A stretch of DNA of 8,400 bases from CAYRLZ01 sp964425275 (lineage in GTDB: Bacteria > Hydrothermota > Tepidihabitantia > Tepidihabitantales > JBDRVQ01), in assembly GCA_964425275.1 (NCBI GenBank), contig CAYRLZ010000040.1, forward strand, positions 1 through 8,400. Direction: 5' to 3'. The notes below the pieces were generated by a model, which saw only the letters and a program-made list of their open reading frames with translations, ran no database searches and was not told the origin of the DNA. The position numbers and the translations under genes were made by a program. Of the stretch, positions 1-6,788 are shown piece by piece (position 1 is the stretch's first letter; every line of letters begins with the position of its first letter).

Positions 1-164
1 TCCTTCTCCACCTCATCAAGAATTTTATCGACCAGGGGTTTCAGTTTCACTAAGGGGTGGTTAGGAAATTTTTCAAGGATAGTCTTATAAACCCAATTAT
101 CGCTAAAAATTGAACAACCTTACGACTTTTTCAGAGCTCTCTCTTCTTCCTGTCCTTCACCCAT
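1..164 (-). pseudogene. N-terminal relic of a transposase-like gene, cut by the window edge
   Basis: On the minus strand an ATG at 164-162 opens a frame starting MGEGQEEERALKKS. It meets TAA at 122-120, and the same frame then stays open to the window edge (39 more codons). The second part includes SDNWVYKTILEKFPNHPLVK followed by LKPLVDKILDEVEK. The HPLVKL..LVDKI pattern resembles the start of IS5/IS1182-type DDE transposases (DUF772 region), where a short leader precedes an H-P-L-x-K-[LI]-x-x-[LI]-[IV]-D segment. A sigma-70-like promoter lies directly upstream at 194-221. No ribosome binding site is obvious. I read it as an inactive or damaged transposase start, with one nonsense mutation between the leader and the body. 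The family assignment rests on a short stretch, and the rest lies outside the window. It could instead be two unrelated small frames. Confidence 0.4.
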
Positions 165-193
165 ACCCAGCCCACTTGGAGATTTAGAATAAT

Positions 194-221
194 ATTATAC
201 CAAAAAATAGAGAAAAGTCAA
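194..221 (-). promoter_or_regulatory. Sigma-70-like promoter for the minus-strand transposase relic
   Basis: Reading the minus strand, TTGACT (221-216) is followed by a 16-bp spacer and a perfect TATAAT (199-194). This would start transcription near 187, about 22 nt before the ATG at 164. It faces away from the promoter of the helix-turn-helix ORF at 333. Between the two lies a 6-bp inverted repeat, ACTATG (221-226) and CATAGT (247-252), that could be an operator, though it is too short to claim. Confidence 0.5.
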
Positions 222-285
222 CTATGCTTTTCGTACTGTTTCTAAACATAGTATCTACCATAGAGAGTTCTTTGGGATCCGTGAT

Positions 286-312
286 TTGAAAAAATTCTTA
301 AAATCCTATAAT
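286..312 (+). promoter_or_regulatory. Promoter of the 69-residue helix-turn-helix ORF
   Basis: TTGAAA (286-291) and a perfect TATAAT (307-312) are spaced by 15 bp, slightly short but workable. Start of transcription would be near 319. The leader of about 14 nt carries AAGGAG (321-326), six bases before the ATG at 333. Confidence 0.5.
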
Positions 313-332
313 CTTCCAAAAAGGAGTAATTT

Positions 333-542
333 ATGGGTATCACCGAAATCTATTATGAGAAGTTCCGTTATGAAAAAGACCCGGTCCGGTTAAGAAAGAG
401 AGTTATTGGCATACTCCAAGAGAATAAATTTAACATCTCAAAAACCGCAAGAGAACTCGGCACCAACCCAAAAACAGTCCGGAAATGGTGGAAAAGATAT
501 AAAATAGAAGGAACAAAAGGACTAGCTGACCGCAGACATTAG
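333..542 (+). CDS. Small helix-turn-helix protein, probably a truncated IS481-like transposase
   Basis: The 69-residue product is basic. Its centre, roughly residues 34-57 (NISKTARELGTNPKTVRKWW and following), is a clear helix-turn-helix of the HTH_23/HTH_28 kind, expected to bind DNA. The pattern of this domain followed by RYKIEGTKGLADRR matches the N-terminus of IS481/IS3-type transposases and related integrases. There a G-L-x-D-R-S/R-R-P segment links to a DDE core of about 250 residues. Here the frame ends at TAG right after ADRRH, and I see no recognisable DDE core in the 330 bases that follow. Promoter and ribosome binding site are both good, so it is likely expressed. It may be a cut-off transposase whose DNA-binding part survives, or a stand-alone regulator. 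A family-typical full length would favour the first. Confidence 0.6.
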   Translation: MGITEIYYEKFRYEKDPVRLRKRVIGILQENKFNISKTARELGTNPKTVRKWWKRYKIEGTKGLADRRH

Positions 543-691
543 ACCTTTTTTCTCTGCCAATTTGCTTTTCCTCTTCTAATTCTGGATGATTTAGAGATAT
601 TTAGTGATGACCTTCTTTCTTAGGAACGATGTCCCCGAACACCACAACCCTTTTTGGATTTCTCTATCAACCTTGGGAGAGAAAAGAGTTG

Positions 692-750
692 GGATAGGGT
701 GAGAATCAATAGGGAACTTTTATGTAGACTTTTTGACTCTTGCCCTATCC
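692..750. repeat. 16-bp inverted repeat related to the 12-bp repeat arrays
   Basis: GGATAGGGTGAGAATC (692-707) and GACTCTTGCCCTATCC (735-750) are inverted copies matching at 13 of 16 positions, separated by 27 bases. As plus-strand RNA, two of the three mismatches become G-U pairs, leaving one A-C mismatch, so a stable stem is possible. No T run follows on either strand, so it is not a standard terminator. Both arms resemble GGATAGGGTAAGAGCC at 7859-7874 in the repeat array near the other end of the window (14 of 16 for the right arm read on the minus strand). Confidence 0.6.
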
Positions 751-768
751 TGGTAAAAAAGGTATAAT
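740..768 (+). promoter_or_regulatory. Likely main promoter of glmM-glmS
   Basis: TTGCCC (740-745), a 17-bp spacer and a perfect TATAAT (763-768) predict a start near 775 and a leader of about 100 nt before glmM. The -35 box lies inside the right arm of the inverted repeat at 692-750, so a protein bound to that repeat could control this promoter. Confidence 0.5.
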
Positions 769-785
769 AAGGCGGTCGGTCCTTT

Positions 786-810
786 CCGGAAAACAACGAT
801 TCGGTTTTTT
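786..810 (+). terminator. Weak hairpin plus T run in the glmM leader (possible attenuator)
   Basis: CCGGAA (786-791) can pair with TTCGG (800-804) through a one-base bulge, and TTTTTT (805-810) follows. The stem is only five pairs, so termination would be inefficient. The 10-bp palindrome TTTCCGGAAA (783-792) overlaps it. If transcription starts near 775 this sits in the leader and could reduce read-through into glmM. It does not resemble the glmS ribozyme. Confidence 0.25.
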
Positions 811-838
811 CTCTTTCGTTTGCATTTTAATAATATAG

Positions 839-867
839 TTGACTATTTTCTTATTTTTGTTTAAATA
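839..867 (+). promoter_or_regulatory. Alternative glmM promoter giving an almost leaderless mRNA
   Basis: TTGACT (839-844), 17 bp and TAAATA (862-867) would place the start at about 874, next to the ATG at 875. The -10 box is poor (3 of 6). The region around TTGACT is an inverted match to the promoter at 194-221 (10 bp exact, 216-225 against 835-844). This may simply reflect two -35 regions. Confidence 0.3.
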
Positions 868-874
868 GATTATT

Positions 875-2266
875 ATGGAAGGGATTATACTCTCAGCCTC
901 GGGGTTGCGCGTCCTAATTGACGAAAAGGAAACCCCTTCTCTATTCTTTCGTTATGCCGGTGCCTTCACCCAATTATTAGGTCCAGGGAATTATCTCGTC
1001 GCCACCGATACCCGTCCATCAAGAAATATCCTTTTACCGGAGGTTATCGCTGGTATCTCCTCCCAAGGAGGCGAGGTAATTAACTTAGGAATCGCCCCGA
1101 CGCCAGTTCTGCTCTTCCTGGTCCGAGAACAGAAATTTACCGGGGGGATTGTCATCACAGCCAGCCACAATCCAATTGAGTATAATGGACTGAAGTTTGT
1201 TGGTCCTGATGGGCTCTTTCTTTCCTCAACCGAGATTGAAAAGTTAAGGCAATTAGCTGAGAAGAATTCAAAACCAAAGAAGAGAGGTAATCCGGTGGCG
1301 GATTATCATCCGAAACTCCTTGATACTTACATTGATAAAATCTTATCGGCGGACCTTTTTTCCGGCTTAAAGTTTAAGCGATTCGCCTGCGGGGTTGATG
1401 CGGTAAACGGTGCTACCTATCATATCGTTGATAAACTCTTAGAACGTATCGGTTGTGTAAGTATGCCCGTCTTCCCTTATAGCAATTTAGTTAAAAACTT
1501 CCCCCGCGACCCAGAGCCAACCCCAAAAAATCTTTATAAATTAAGACAATTTGTCTTAGAAAAGGAGCTAAACTTAGGCATTGCCTTTGACCCGGACGGT
1601 GACCGCGTCTCGTTTGTCTCCGAAGAAGGAAGGGCCTGGGGAGAAGAATTAACCCTACCTTTGGTCTTGGAGTTTTTTCTCTCCCGAATAAAAAGCCCGG
1701 TCGTCACCAATCTCTCCACCTCCTTGGCGGTTGATGCCGTGGCGAAGAAACACGGCTGTCCCTGTTATCGGACAAAAGTCGGCGAGCGGAATGTGATTGA
1801 GGAGATGATAAGGCGCGAGGCAAAAGTGGGCGGTGAAGGAAATGGCGGTGTGATTATCCGTGATATAAATTTTACCCGAGATGGTATCCTGGCTACGCTC
1901 ATCATCCTGGCGATGCTTTCCGAAGGCAAAAACCTCTCCTTTGTTGCCAAAGAACTTCCCCGCTTTGCCATCCAGAAATTTTCCTTCCCTATCTCCCAAT
2001 CAATAAGGGAAGATAAATTAAAAGAGGGGGCCTTAAAAATTCTTTCGGCAACGACTTCGGTTAAAGAAAATTTACTGGATGGGTTCTGGCTGGGAGATGA
2101 AAGTTCTTTTTTTCACCTCCGATACTCCTCAACCGAACCGATTGTCCGGATTATCATCTGCTCCCGACACCGGAAGGTATTTGAAATGTTGCGGGATTTT
2201 ATCCTGACCGAATTCTCCTCGGCATTACAAGGTCAAACCCCAGTCCAAAAGCAAGCAAAGAAATGA
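875..2266 (+). CDS. glmM: Phosphoglucosamine mutase (phosphohexomutase family)
   Basis: This 463-residue cytosolic enzyme of the alpha-D-phosphohexomutase superfamily has the family's usual length and all four signature loops. The phosphoserine loop is TASHNP at 95-100 (Ser97 would carry the phosphate). The magnesium loop is DPDGDR at 239-244. The sugar-recognition loop is GGEGNGG at 319-325, and the phosphate-binding loop is RYSSTEPIVR at 416-425. KVGERN at 301-306 is also family-typical. Sequence alone does not separate phosphoglucosamine, phosphomannose and phosphoglucose mutases. GGEGNGG differs from the GGEQSGH usual in bacterial GlmM, and the N-terminal SASGLRV replaces the common GTSGIRG. 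The glmS gene 19 bp downstream makes conversion of glucosamine-6-phosphate to glucosamine-1-phosphate the most likely role. ATG 875 is chosen because the conserved N-terminal motif follows within ten residues; no Shine-Dalgarno sequence precedes it. Confidence 0.87.
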   Translation: MEGIILSASGLRVLIDEKETPSLFFRYAGAFTQLLGPGNYLVATDTRPSRNILLPEVIAGISSQGGEVINLGIAPTPVLLFLVREQKFTGGIVITASHNPIEYNGLKFVGPDGLFLSSTEIEKLRQLAEKNSKPKKRGNPVADYHPKLLDTYIDKILSADLFSGLKFKRFACGVDAVNGATYHIVDKLLERIGCVSMPVFPYSNLVKNFPRDPEPTPKNLYKLRQFVLEKELNLGIAFDPDGDRVSFVSEEGRAWGEELTLPLVLEFFLSRIKSPVVTNLSTSLAVDAVAKKHGCPCYRTKVGERNVIEEMIRREAKVGGEGNGGVIIRDINFTRDGILATLIILAMLSEGKNLSFVAKELPRFAIQKFSFPISQSIREDKLKEGALKILSATTSVKENLLDGFWLGDESSFFHLRYSSTEPIVRIIICSRHRKVFEMLRDFILTEFSSALQGQTPVQKQAKK

Positions 2267-2285
2267 TTGCTTTTCTTGCCCTCTT

Positions 2286-4154
2286 ATGTGTGGCATAGTC
2301 GGCTATTTTGGTGAAAGGGATGTCAAAGAGGTAATCTTGGTCGCCTTAGAAAGGTTGGAATACCGCGGTTATGATTCCTGTGGACTGGCGATAAGAAAAG
2401 AGGAGACATCCCTTTCTTCTTCCTTAGAGGTAGTTAAAACCGTTGGTCGGCTACCGAAGTTAAAATCAATCCTTTTGGCACGGGAAAGCGAACGTCCGCT
2501 GCCCAAAAACCTTGAGGGCAATATTGGGATTGGTCATACCCGTTGGGCAACTCACGGAGCGGTAAAAGAAGAGAATGCCCATCCGTTAACCGACTGCCAA
2601 AACGAAATCGCTATCGTCCATAATGGGATAATTGAAAACTACCGGGAATTAAAAGAGGAGCTCTTAAAAGAGGGGCACATCTTTAAGAGTGATACCGATT
2701 CCGAAGTCATCGCCCACCTCTTAGAAAAATACTCCCCGGAGAAAAGTCTCCTCGCCGCTCTCCAAGAGACCGTTAGGCACTTGAAGGGAACCTATGCCAT
2801 TTTGGCCCTTTCCCGACGAGAACCAATTCTCGTTGGGGCGAAATTAGGCTCCCCTCTGCTTGTTGGATTTTCCAGGGGTGATAAGGTAATTGCCTCCGAT
2901 ATCCTGGCGCTCATCGGCATATCAAAAGAGATGTTCATCCTTGATGATTTTGAAATCTGCGCCCTGGAGAGAGACAAGATTACCTTCTACAACTTCCAGG
3001 GTGAGAAGATTAGCAAAAAGCCCCGCAAGGTTGATATCTCACCGAAGGCAATTACCAAGGGGAAGTACCGCCACTACATGCGAAAAGAAATCTTTGAACA
3101 ACCAAATGTCCTTAAAGAAAATATCCGCCGCCGGATTCTGCCGACCAACGATTTATTATTAGACCCCGAGACCAGAATCCTACCCGAAGAGATAAAGAAA
3201 TTAGACCGAATCTTAATCTTTGCCTGCGGCACCTCCTATCACGCCGGGCTGATTGGTCGTGATTACTTTGAGACCTTCGCCAAAATCCCGACCACCGTGG
3301 AGATTGCCTCAGAATTAGCCACCCGTGAGATACTATTTAAGGAAAATACCTTAGGGATTAGTATCAGTCAGTCTGGTGAGACAATTGACACCCTCTTTGC
3401 CCTCCGTAACCTTAAGAGTAAAGAGATAAAGGTATTATCAATCATCAATGTCAAGCGCAGCTCAATTGACCGGGAATCCGATGCGACCATCTACATAAAC
3501 TGTGGACCGGAGATTGGGGTTGCCTCAACCAAGGCCTATACTGCCCAACTCTTTACCTTACTACTTCTTTCTTTATATTTTGGGAAGAGGCGGAAGGTAT
3601 TGGATGAAGGAAAATTTAACTCGATAATCTCCGCTTTGCAGGAGATTCCCGCCAAGATGGAAAAGGTATTAAAAATGGACCGGGAGATAAAAGAGATTGC
3701 GATAAAGAATTATTATCGGAAGGATTTTTTATTTCTGGGGCGTGGGATAAATTATCCTCAGTCCTTAGAGGGGGCGTTAAAACTAAAAGAGATTTCTTAT
3801 ATCCATGCCACTGGCTATCCGGCGGGTGAGATGAAACACGGACCGATTTCCCTTTTGGGTCCAGAGGTTGGGGTCGTGGCCATCGTCTTAAGGGATGCCC
3901 TTTATGAGAAGATGATTTCCAATATCAACGAAGTAAAATCCCGGGGTGGGACAATCATCGCCATTGCCGAAGAGGGGGATGAAAGAATAAAGGAACTGGC
4001 TGATTATCAAATATTCCTCCCGCCGACCGAGAATTTTCTCTCCCCTTTGATTTCCATCATACCCCTACAATTACTCGCCTACCATATTGCCGTCTTGCGT
4101 GGCTGTGATGTTGACAAACCCCGCCATTTAGCAAAAAGCGTCGTCGTTGAGTAA
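2286..4154 (+). CDS. glmS: Glutamine--fructose-6-phosphate aminotransferase (isomerizing)
   Basis: The enzyme makes glucosamine-6-phosphate from fructose-6-phosphate and glutamine, the entry step to UDP-GlcNAc. The 622 residues are close to the usual 600-610. The glutaminase half begins MCGIVGYFG, so Cys2 becomes the N-terminal nucleophile; it also shows YRGYDS (26-31), GHTRWATHG (83-91), HNG (112-114) and Asp138. The first SIS domain has ACGTS (313-317), SQSGET (361-366) and STKAYT (414-419). The second has GRG (485-487), LKLKEISY (498-505) and AGEMKHG (513-519). Glu502, His518 and Lys617 correspond to isomerase residues of the E. coli enzyme. The C-terminus KPRHLAKSVVVE has His where Asn is usual, and HATGY replaces the common HAEAY; both look like tolerated variation. 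It follows glmM by 19 bp with no clear ribosome binding site, so co-transcription and perhaps translational coupling are likely. The glmS ribozyme is not present. Confidence 0.96.
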   Translation: MCGIVGYFGERDVKEVILVALERLEYRGYDSCGLAIRKEETSLSSSLEVVKTVGRLPKLKSILLARESERPLPKNLEGNIGIGHTRWATHGAVKEENAHPLTDCQNEIAIVHNGIIENYRELKEELLKEGHIFKSDTDSEVIAHLLEKYSPEKSLLAALQETVRHLKGTYAILALSRREPILVGAKLGSPLLVGFSRGDKVIASDILALIGISKEMFILDDFEICALERDKITFYNFQGEKISKKPRKVDISPKAITKGKYRHYMRKEIFEQPNVLKENIRRRILPTNDLLLDPETRILPEEIKKLDRILIFACGTSYHAGLIGRDYFETFAKIPTTVEIASELATREILFKENTLGISISQSGETIDTLFALRNLKSKEIKVLSIINVKRSSIDRESDATIYINCGPEIGVASTKAYTAQLFTLLLLSLYFGKRRKVLDEGKFNSIISALQEIPAKMEKVLKMDREIKEIAIKNYYRKDFLFLGRGINYPQSLEGALKLKEISYIHATGYPAGEMKHGPISLLGPEVGVVAIVLRDALYEKMISNINEVKSRGGTIIAIAEEGDERIKELADYQIFLPPTENFLSPLISIIPLQLLAYHIAVLRGCDVDKPRHLAKSVVVE

Positions 4155-4228
4155 AGAACCCACCACAGATAAATACTGATAAAATCCTAAATCACATTAA
4201 TTTAAGGCAAGCATCTTATTAGTCAACT

Positions 4229-4276
4229 TCATAAATCATCATGCATTTTCTTTTCTTCGGAATTGGCAAAATCGGT
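4229..4276 (-). pseudogene. Relic of a second methyltransferase C-terminus
   Basis: Between the stop of glmS and the DUF2283-like gene the minus strand encodes TDFANSEEKKMHDDL and then TGA. Nine of 15 residues match IDFSNPAEKRLHDDL at residues 595-609 of the methyltransferase encoded at 4785-6788. This segment is the conserved C-terminal end of the target-recognition region in Eco57I/PglX-like enzymes. The relic has no start and no upstream partner: the frame ahead of it runs into the DUF2283-like gene and stops. It is best explained as the remnant of a lost homologue, or of a partial duplication of the neighbouring gene. The match is short. Confidence 0.6.
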
Positions 4277-4281
4277 TTGTC

Positions 4282-4506
4282 CTACTTCAAATTAACCTCA
4301 ACGACCTTCGTTGCCGGTTTCGCCTCGGCGATTCCCTGGACAAGTCCGCCTAAAAATTTACTCGCGTTCAGTATCTCAACTTCCACTGGTTTCCCATTCT
4401 TATCGTAGTTTATTATCACCATACCGTATTCTTCGGCTTTATAAATCTGAGCCGAGGAGAGGAGTATATCTAATGTGTCTCCTTTCCCATCATATCTGAC
4501 TTTCAT
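4282..4506 (-). CDS. DUF2283-like small protein
   Basis: The 74-residue protein begins MKVRYDGKGDTLDILLSS and continues with YGMVIINYDKNGKPVEVEIL and NAS. This is the compact pattern of the DUF2283 family (MKVxYD...D.L.I.L...... .G....D.....GxxVxxEILNAS), a small, probably cytosolic beta-rich domain with no proven activity. The start is ATG 4506, because AAGGAGG ends four bases before it; a GTG at 4521 in the same frame would add five residues but lies upstream of that site. The gene overlaps the end of the upstream DUF4258-like gene by 17 bp, and its ribosome binding site sits inside that gene's last codons, so the two are probably translated together. DUF2283 and DUF4258 genes often sit side by side in bacteria and archaea, and a toxin-antitoxin-like role with this protein as the antidote has been suspected. 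That is inference here. Confidence 0.8.
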   Translation of the reverse strand: MKVRYDGKGDTLDILLSSAQIYKAEEYGMVIINYDKNGKPVEVEILNASKFLGGLVQGIAEAKPATKVVEVNLK

Positions 4507-4753
4507 ATCGCCTCCTTTCACAAGGGTAAATAGTGATTATTAAAATTTCTTCATAAACAATTCTTTTTAATAATTCTTCGGTAAGTTTACACTGCACAAT
4601 TTTTCGGCCCATATAACCTTTAACTATTTTACCGGGATTTTTAACATTGGTCAAGACTTTTGCTCGGGTAATTCCAACTTTTTGTAAACGTGCTAACTTA
4701 TCCTGGGCGTGTTGGGTAAAGGCTATTCGCTTGCTACTTTGTATGTTTTTCAT
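4490..4753 (-). CDS. DUF4258-like small protein, possible toxin of a gene pair
   Basis: The 87-residue protein has the layout of DUF4258. IAFTQHAQDKLARLQKVGIT (residues 10-29) matches the typical F-T-x-H-A-x-x-K-L...R-G-I. Then come NPGKIVKGYMGRKIVQCK in the middle and IVYEEILIITIYPCERRRY at the end, with the conserved V-Y-E-E and I-x-I-T-x-Y-P segments. The family is small, basic and related in fold expectation to RelE/BrnT-like toxins, but catalytic residues are not established. The ATG at 4753 has only a weak AAGG about nine bases upstream. It starts 31 bp after the stop of the methyltransferase gene and overlaps the DUF2283-like gene by 17 bp, so these genes may form one transcript. A toxin-like role is an inference from family and pairing. 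Confidence 0.78.
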   Translation of the reverse strand: MKNIQSSKRIAFTQHAQDKLARLQKVGITRAKVLTNVKNPGKIVKGYMGRKIVQCKLTEELLKRIVYEEILIITIYPCERRRYESQI

Positions 4754-4784
4754 TTTAATCGGCCTTATTGATATGTATTACTAA

Positions 4785-6788
4785 TTAAGTCTTCCCTTCA
4801 ATGATTTTCCTTTCTTCATCCGTAATATTATACAACCTATAAACTATTTCATCAATTTCCTTATCCGTCCTTTCAATCTGTGTTTGGATTTGATCTCTTT
4901 CACTGCCTCGGGCGGTCGGGATTTTCTTATTTAATTCCAGCGTCACATCCACCAAAGCCACCAGGTCATCGTGGAGTCTCTTTTCGGCCGGGTTAGAGAA
5001 ATCAATCTTTGGAATAGGAATATGTTGGGAATAGATTAAGTCCATAACCCGAGAGGTTTCCGTCGTTCGGCTAAACAATATTCGTTGGATATAAAATGAA
5101 GGGACTTTTGAATTTATAATACCGGCAAGGGCTCCATACGAATACTTTGAATCTTTCTTAATTATAAAGTTTACAAGTTTTTCCGTCGTTAAATATTCAC
5201 CTTTGACATCGGGATAAGCAATAAGCCTTTCTCCCCGCAAAACCTTGAAAAATATCCTTGGCTGTAAAATTCTTTTCGCACGAGTTAAATATTTTTCATT
5301 ATGCGAAATGTCTATCATCTTTATTTTATCAATTCGGTAGCGTTGGACATCCGGCACCTTGTTAATGAATCTCCATTTCCCTCTTTTTAATATCATTTTC
5401 TCGCTGTCCGGAATATACAATCCTCGGAAACAATCTTCGCAGATTTTACCCAGAGGAATGGAGTTACGAAAAATTTTTTCTATAACCTTTTGTTCCCCTT
5501 TTGACAATCCCCTAAAAATAATTACAGAAGCAATTTTTTGGTACTCACTCGGAACAATGCCATCATCCACAATATCTTTCACTTCTCTATATCTTTTCAC
5601 AGGCTCGGCTTTCTGAATCACTACTTCTGTTCCCTTCCTATGTCTCTTTTCAAAACAAAGGACTATTTGTTCATAATTTGCTTCTTCAAATGTTATTCCA
5701 GAATCAAGTAGAGCATATAAGGTAGATTTATTTAAAAGGAACTCACGGATGCTTTGCCAAGCCGAATAGAATGTGATTGTTTTAGGGACAATCATACCAA
5801 TCCTATTTTTGCTTAGTCGCCAAGCCAATTCTAAAAAATATGCCGCCGAATCTTGGGTTTGGGTCTCATATTTATCTTTTATATATCTCTTTTCATTTTC
5901 TGAAAGTGCTGCACCATACGGTGGATTGCCAATTACGCAATCAAAGCCGCCTTCTTCCACTATCTCTCTAAATTCTTCATCCCAATTAAATGGCTTAACT
6001 CTATACCAGTCATCACCGAAATATTTCTTTAATTCTAAGGGACGGCCCGAGATTAAAGAGTTGCCGCATTTTATATTCTTATCAAGCATCGGCAAAACCA
6101 TCCGCCCGGAAACAAGCCCGTATTCCCCTTCCAGCATCTTTAACATTAGAGAGAGTTTTGTCACCTCAACTGCCTGCTCATCAATGTCAACCCCGAAGAT
6201 ATGATTCCGTAAGATTTCGCTCTTCTCTTCAATCGTCAGGCGTGGGTTGGGTTCTTCTGAATATTCCTCTCTTTTATCCTTTAATAAAAGAGGATAACTA
6301 CCGCCTCCCGAATAGGAATCAGAGGAAGATTTCTTCTGATTTCTATAATAATTGAGCATCTCTTCATAGGCCCTAATTAAAAAACTGCCGGAGCCACAAG
6401 CCGGGTCTAAGATTCTTAACCTCTTTATCTTCTTGGGCGCAAGTTCTTTGAGTAACTTACCGACAGTATTCTTAACAATATAGTCAACGATATATTCTGG
6501 TGTATAATAGACGCCACCGGCTTTTCGGACATCAGGCTTCAGTTCGTATTTGACGGTATGGTCGGTTAATCTAATTGTATAGCCAAGATATTGCTCATAG
6601 ATATTACCTAAAACATCAATCGGGATGACATCAAACTGATAGGGATTATAGGTATCCAAGACGATTTCCTTCATCACCTTAAAATCAATTGCCAGATTAT
6701 TCTCCCATTCCCGAATCAAAAATAAATCGGAGTTAAAAATTATATTATAAACCTTGAACTCCTCTTTTAGAAAAACCATCGTATTCAA
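4785..6788 (-). CDS. Eco57I/PglX-like N6-adenine DNA methyltransferase with target-recognition region (open 3' part of the broken gene)
   Basis: This open frame of 667 residues holds the methylation and DNA-recognition parts. GGVYYTPEYIVDYIV (91-105) is motif X. ILDPACGSGSF (126-136) is motif I, which binds S-adenosylmethionine. GVDIDEQAVEV (199-209) is motif II-like. VIGNPPYG (285-292) is motif IV with the catalytic NPPY of gamma-class N6-adenine methylases. Residues 420-600 form the target-recognition region ending in PIPKIDFSNPAEKRLHDDL, followed by a charged helix and YRLYNITDEERKIIEG, the family's usual end. A low-complexity Ser/Gly/Lys stretch at 150-182 interrupts the domain after motif I. 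The frame is open about 180 bases further upstream but without ATG, GTG or TTG; the first usable starts are TTG 6788 and ATG 6779, neither with a ribosome binding site. If translated alone it could methylate without cutting. Target sequence cannot be predicted. Confidence 0.85.
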   Translation of the reverse strand: MNTMVFLKEEFKVYNIIFNSDLFLIREWENNLAIDFKVMKEIVLDTYNPYQFDVIPIDVLGNIYEQYLGYTIRLTDHTVKYELKPDVRKAGGVYYTPEYIVDYIVKNTVGKLLKELAPKKIKRLRILDPACGSGSFLIRAYEEMLNYYRNQKKSSSDSYSGGGSYPLLLKDKREEYSEEPNPRLTIEEKSEILRNHIFGVDIDEQAVEVTKLSLMLKMLEGEYGLVSGRMVLPMLDKNIKCGNSLISGRPLELKKYFGDDWYRVKPFNWDEEFREIVEEGGFDCVIGNPPYGAALSENEKRYIKDKYETQTQDSAAYFLELAWRLSKNRIGMIVPKTITFYSAWQSIREFLLNKSTLYALLDSGITFEEANYEQIVLCFEKRHRKGTEVVIQKAEPVKRYREVKDIVDDGIVPSEYQKIASVIIFRGLSKGEQKVIEKIFRNSIPLGKICEDCFRGLYIPDSEKMILKRGKWRFINKVPDVQRYRIDKIKMIDISHNEKYLTRAKRILQPRIFFKVLRGERLIAYPDVKGEYLTTEKLVNFIIKKDSKYSYGALAGIINSKVPSFYIQRILFSRTTETSRVMDLIYSQHIPIPKIDFSNPAEKRLHDDLVALVDVTLELNKKIPTARGSERDQIQTQIERTDKEIDEIVYRLYNITDEERKIIEGKT

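Larger units (their letters stand above)
543..874. other. Gene-free stretch upstream of glmM
   Basis: No supportable gene lies here. The only open frames are very short, such as a 22-codon plus frame from ATG 629 and a short minus frame ending EGHH* near 606. Neither resembles the missing part of the preceding transposase-like gene. The stretch holds an inverted repeat (692-750), two promoter candidates (740-768 and 839-867) and a weak hairpin with a T run (786-810), each listed separately. Confidence 0.6.

Noticed and set aside
606..665. Short minus-strand peptide ending FGDIVPKKEGHH
   Set aside because: Only about 20 codons with no start and no recognised family; not enough to call a relic.
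216..844. 10-bp inverted match (216-225 against 835-844) as ends of an inserted element
   Set aside because: Both copies centre on TTGACT -35 boxes in A/T-rich DNA. No target duplication is visible and a chance or promoter-driven match is simpler.
775..874. glmS-type ribozyme or riboswitch in the glmM leader
   Set aside because: The leader is about 100 bases and A/T-rich, and shows none of the ribozyme core; the glmM-glmS gap is only 19 bases.
4155..4228. Terminator after glmS
   Set aside because: I looked for a stem followed by T bases on either strand and found none convincing.
5773..6204. 143-codon plus-strand open frame
   Set aside because: It lies antisense within the methyltransferase, whose motifs are unmistakable. 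It is a shadow frame.
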